This document shows positions 60,101-64,000 of a stretch of 64,000 nt of DNA, piece after piece. Position 1 is the stretch's first letter. Every line of letters begins with the position of its first letter. The stretch covers positions 5,270,001 to 5,334,000 of the forward strand of contig OW051473.1 of assembly GCA_932521025.1 (NCBI GenBank), in the 5' to 3' direction. A program made the position numbers and the translations under genes. The notes beneath the pieces are model-generated. The model was not told the DNA's origin and did not search any database. It saw only the letters and a list, made by a program, of their open reading frames with translations. Origin of the DNA: Oscheius onirici. Lineage: Eukaryota > Nematoda > Chromadorea > Rhabditida > Rhabditidae.

Positions 60101-61750
60101 TTCAGTTTTCAGCGCTAGCTTGTTCCAATCGCCGTTGAGCGATCTCGTTCGAAAGTTTTGCCCGATTGAAACTTTCCCATGTCGCGAACTTTCCGGCACC
60201 GGGGTCTTCATAAAACTCACTTGGTTTTCTGTACAGGTGCTCCCAGAGCAGAGATCGTTGAACGAACAGGCGTTTTTGCCATCGACATCACAGACGACCG
60301 TGAAATTGTACTGCAAGAAATCTGCCAACGAAACGACATCATCAAAATAGTCCCTCTTCAGAAGATTCCCCAGATCATGAGCCGATATGGTCAGCTGAAA
60401 ATTTTAATAAAATAGTTTTTTTGGCCTCAAAAAACTAGAATTTTTGCCACATCCAGGTGTTACATAATCAATGCTTATGCCGCCTGTGATGTTCTTGTTG
60501 GTGATCAGTCGGAACGAGCCGCTAGCCAGTTCTTCGTCAGTTTTCGCGGCTATCCAACGGTCATCTCGGGATGGGGAACCGGCTACTGGCTAGCCGCCAG
60601 GAAGCATATTGAGAGGGTACTTATTAGCAAACACAAAATGGCAACTATTTATCTGTGCTTCAGTTCGAAAGATTGTCGAAATTGGAGTAGATTTGGGACA
60701 TAAAACAAGTTTTAATAAAAAGTTGAAAGTGAAAACAGCTAAGTATTTACTAAAAAGTAAAATTTAGTTCTATTTATATTATCTACTGATCAGTATTTCG
60801 CGTACTAACATGCCGCTCATAAATACTTTCTAATGCTTAAAAATATGAAAATTCGAAGAGATTAGGGTCAGACATTTTATGAGCAAAAGAAGCCAATGTT
60901 TTTATTTAAATGGACTGTTGCCAAGCGTTTAAATCCTCCAATCTTTTTTGAAGAGAGTTTGTTTATTACAGTCAGCAATGCTTTAGAAAGAAAGCATAGC
61001 AAAAAATGGATAAGATCTAACAAGGAAGTGTACGTTTCACTTTTGACTAAAGATGAAATCAGCTAACGAAGTATATGATCGGATATAGTTTCTCTTCGTT
61101 TTTGCCTCACTATGTCGATGGCACTCGACCCCCGTTATGAAAGAGGCTTGCCGAGGTGAACCCCCCCGAAACACGTTTTTTTGGGGCCAACACAAAGGAT
61201 TATGGTCAGGATTTCTGACTTTCCTTTATCGTGAGGACAGCGAGTAACGTGTTTGACAGCAAGCGACTATAAACAGGATAAATAGATGAAAAATACTTTG
61301 GCTAAACGTAACATAATTTAGCTCACCTCCAACCAAAATTTTCCACCTCGGTCATTAAAAAATTCATTGGCGACGGCATGTTCATAGTGAGAATCGGCAG
61401 TAGACGGACTAAAGACATAAAATATGGAAAAATAGAAAAGAATGCACCTGTAGAGGTACCAAATGCGATTTTCTTCGTGAAAACGAAGTAGGCCAACTAC
61501 ACTGAATATAGTCAGGAGCACTGGTCCCCAGAAGAAGGGTCCCGGGTGTCTGGAAAAGAGGAGTTTTCAGAATAATTATTTTTTGTCGATGAAATATACT
61601 GAATAGTTTTCAATTCAAGCTAAATTCGACGAAAATTAAAAATTACAATATTTTGGATTTATAAAATGAAGCGAACCTGTAACATTGGACTCCAACCTCA
61701 CGAAAAAAGTTACAGATTTTCTGTGAGATGACATGACCCGGGGCCTTCAT
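57102..61750 (-). CDS. patched-related protein with sterol-sensing domain (PTR family)
   Basis: Twenty-three in-phase exons from 61677-61750 to 57102-57142 give 923 residues, typical for PTR proteins. Key parts: first helix [20 protein letters not shown], then [11 protein letters not shown]; extracellular loop with [18 protein letters not shown]; sterol-sensing domain with [54 protein letters not shown] and HAMRKT; second loop; and the C-terminal helices with [15 protein letters not shown] and [21 protein letters not shown] and GFSVDF are the RND-type proton-relay positions. PTR proteins act in cuticle formation, moulting and vesicle traffic. Intron 3 (60395-61326) is by far the longest. A GC-rich CCGCCC cluster lies just upstream (61766-61800). 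Confidence 0.95.
60440..60640. other. island open on both strands inside PTR intron 3
   Basis: The minus strand reads [20 protein letters not shown] and [13 protein letters not shown] before a GTAACA donor. The plus strand reads [20 protein letters not shown] and [16 protein letters not shown] after the acceptor CACATCCAG. Both have plausible splice sites, and codon bias does not decide. It does not fit the phase of the PTR gene. It could be a gene remnant or a nested exon. Confidence 0.3.
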
Positions 61751-63083
61751 GAGGTGATTGTGGATCGTCCCGCCCTACGGTCCGCCCCTCAGCTTCCCCT
61801 CCCGCTTCGGTTAGGATAGCCTGCGGCGAGAGACTGTACAGTGTGGCGAGACGTTGAAGAAAGCCGCAGACAATGGCATGCGGATACCGACATTGAACCC
61901 GCCACAGGAAACACGCCTGATTCTAGCCTATAGTCTCAAAATATTAGGTGGTGTCTGGGATTGTGATCTTCGGTGATGATGCGTTTTGAAAAGAAGTTCA
62001 ATGGCATCCCAGCTTATCGCATTGAATCAAATGAAAAACCCCCTCTTTCGAGCCCAAGCTAACACGCGGGTCGAACACCAGATTCATATCAAAGCAGTTT
62101 CGACAGCATCGAAAATCTCACTGCTACTTTCTCTCGTTTTTGGCAACTTTCACATGGGCCTGATCCCAATCTCCTGCAGAGACTGTAACATAATAGAATC
62201 TAAGAGCATATATGTGTGAAGACAGCATAAATCTGAAAGGTTGCTCGTCTGTTCGCTGCTCGTTAATTATAATATGAAGAATGTGAAATGCTATTTAGAA
62301 TAGTTCTCGCAGAAACCAAACCAAAATTACTATTACTCAGCAGGCAGTTAAAAAAATTGAATGTCAGGAAATCCTTGAATACCATAGGGCATAACTCTGC
62401 AACTGTAAACTTTTTTGCTTTTTTCTCTCTTGCTCTCTTGCTTTTTTTTTCTGCCCCATTGTCGCAGCTGAACTGTCTCGTGGCTCTTGACGTCCGCCGG
62501 AGATACAACTGTGGTTGTCTTTTTGTTTTTTCCACCTGTCTACGTGCCGTCCTCAATATGGATCAAAAGTATTTTGTTCACAATTAATGTATTCACCGTA
62601 AAATTTTCAACTCAACTGCCGCTCCAAGACGTTCTAGAAAAGCTCAGATTAGTGAATCAGTTTAAAGGGTCATTTAAAACATGCTCGGTTTATCTTACCG
62701 GACTCTACTGGCTGCCGTTACTCGTCTTCGGGTACACAATATACCTTTGACATTGATAAAGACGGAAATGGAATAAAACTACATCACATTTTGCTCGGGC
62801 TAGAATAAGGAAGTCATCTTAGGAGATTCGATGTTCGGAAATCGCATCGGCAATTTTTTTCGCTTACATTATTCTAATTGATCTATTGCCGTCACTGTTG
62901 GTTTGTCACAATCGGGCTTTGATACAGACTGTTAATGCCCAAAATGTGCTACGGCAGCCTCATTTATCTCAAAGAACGAGATCTCAGGGGATACCCGTTC
63001 AGGTGCAATCGAGACCCATTCTCGCCGCGTATCATCGCCTGTTGCGCAAGGAACTCGAATCTTTTATTCTTTTGGATGTTCGG
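61751..63083. other. intergenic
   Basis: Contains the CG-rich promoter-like cluster at 61766-61805 and a pyrimidine-rich stretch at 62408-62460. No gene supported. Confidence 0.45.
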
Positions 63084-64000
63084 TCAGAGGGCAGCTATCT
63101 TCTGCATCGCTCGTTGTTCTGCAGCTTGTTGATCTTTCTTTTGCTTCAAATACATCTCCAAGTCCTAGGAACATTTTTCATTACCTCTTTAGTAATTTCA
63201 ACTTACTTTGGTCTTCCTGTCTATGTGCTGATCAACAATCGGTTCTTTGAAAAGCGGATCGTTACCAGGATCATCTGCCACTTCGTTGCTCTCCTTTTGA
63301 GGGTAGTTCGAGCAAAACGACTCTTTCCAAAGCTGAATTGGCTGACTTGCACGAGTAAAAGATCCCTCAGAAGCCGGCGGCATACCAATTTCCTGAATTC
63401 AACATATTTCATTTGTAATATCCAAAACCTGAAGAGAATCTGCACCACAGAGAACAAATAATGGACGTGCATAATCGACGGAATGTCCTTTTGGAGATGC
63501 ACTGTCAAAAACGTAGTGATTTAACATCGCCTTTGTCTGACGAACCAATACTTCGTTCTTATTGGAGCAAAACTAAAGACTTTATACAGAATTGTTTTGA
63601 TGTGCATACCATTAGTGAAGCTCCATAATAGTATGCTACAAATCTCAATACTTGAGCGATGTTTCGTTGTGTTTCGGGTTCAAGAGCCTAGCGAAATAAT
63701 GTTAACATAGTAAGTGACAATAAGAACCTGATACTCGTCAAATTTGGATCCGATAATCAACAACGGTATTTGTAAAGGAGAACATATTTTCATTGCGTCC
63801 TGTATGCAAACTAATGTGCTTGTAAATATGATGACTTACGCCATAGCTCGACAGTCGTCGTTTCATTGCAGTTTGAATGCGATCAAATGTTCCAGGATCT
63901 GCATAACGTTTCAAAGAATTGTCCTTAGATACCTGTCTTGTTCAAGATTTGCATGGCATGATCAACTTCCTCTTTAGCTGATGCCAAAAGCCTTTCTAGC
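63084..64000 (-). CDS. xbx-1: cytoplasmic dynein 2 light intermediate chain (partial)
   Basis: Seven exons (63933-64000 cut by the edge, 63840-63898, 63728-63799, 63610-63687, 63429-63572, 63207-63392, 63084-63164) encode the C-terminal two thirds. Diagnostic pieces are IPLLIIGSKFDEYQ, QVLRFVAYYYGASLMFCSNK, ARPLFVLCGADSLQEIGMPP, IQLWKESF and a charged helix DLEMYLKQKKDQQAAEQRAM at the end. They align by eye with DYNC2LI1/D2LIC, including the order of the segments. The protein belongs to the dynein-2 motor for retrograde intraflagellar transport in sensory cilia. The amino end with the P-loop-like region lies beyond the window. Confidence 0.92.

Noticed and set aside
62886-63461. 191-codon plus-strand frame
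   Set aside because: Antisense of xbx-1, whose exons align with the DYNC2LI1 segments.
1-64000. CRISPR arrays, prokaryotic operons, rRNA, viral genes
   Set aside because: No regularly spaced repeats, Shine-Dalgarno-led genes, rRNA sequence or viral polymerase/capsid motifs were seen; the sequence is intron-rich nematode DNA.

Overview
This window is nuclear DNA from a nematode, most likely a clade V (rhabditid or diplogastrid-type) worm. The evidence is many short exons split by introns of about 35-60 bp ending in TTTTCAG or TTTTAG, AG acceptors directly before several start codons (as expected for spliced-leader trans-splicing), and clear orthologues of Caenorhabditis genes such as papilin/mig-6, the GTP cyclohydrolase cat-4, the dynein-2 light intermediate chain xbx-1, serpentine chemoreceptors, patched-related proteins, ShK-domain proteins and cuticle collagen. 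The exon-dense structures (27 exons in mig-6, 23 in the patched-related gene) would suit a Pristionchus-like worm, but that is inference. All gene models were built by hand from splice signals, open frames and codon phase.

Layout. 0-6 kb: a cut cuticle-collagen exon (-), a small Ig-domain gene (+), a short-chain dehydrogenase (-), an orphan Cys-rich gene (+) and an orphan gene (-). 6-15 kb: two Gly/Cys/Pro-rich secreted-protein genes facing each other, two inverted copies of a tRNA-derived SINE around the first, a second SINE type, and a broken or unresolved gene. 15-24 kb: papilin/mig-6 with a probable short isoform. 24-30 kb: a MOLO1/TPM-domain gene, a truncated copy of the Gly/Cys/Pro-rich family, a four-helix membrane protein, and cat-4 followed by orphan exons. 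31-37.6 kb: two tandem ShK genes, an Ly6-like gene, a BTB/POZ gene and a small Pro/Gly/Tyr-rich gene. 38-41 kb: fragments of unidentified genes. 41-48.4 kb: a THIK-like K2P potassium channel, a class 3 lipase, a third complete Gly/Cys/Pro-rich gene and a small secreted gene. 48.4-54.3 kb: unresolved exons, an Sra/Srab-type chemoreceptor and an SK-type calcium-activated potassium channel. 57-64 kb: a patched-related gene and xbx-1, cut by the right edge.

How it fits together: this is an ordinary euchromatic gene neighbourhood, not one pathway. Several genes share themes: extracellular matrix and cuticle (collagen, papilin, Gly/Cys/Pro-rich proteins, patched-related), secreted Cys-rich modules (ShK, Ly6, Kunitz) and neuronal function (cat-4 for monoamine cofactor, MOLO1, two potassium channels, chemoreceptor, ciliary dynein). 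No bacterial-type operon, CRISPR array, virus or autonomous transposon was seen. The most unusual items are the Gly/Cys/Pro-rich family with nearly identical introns at distant loci, the SINEs, the exon-module duplication in the ShK genes, a nested palindrome at 30.4 kb, and several orphan reading frames with internal stops.
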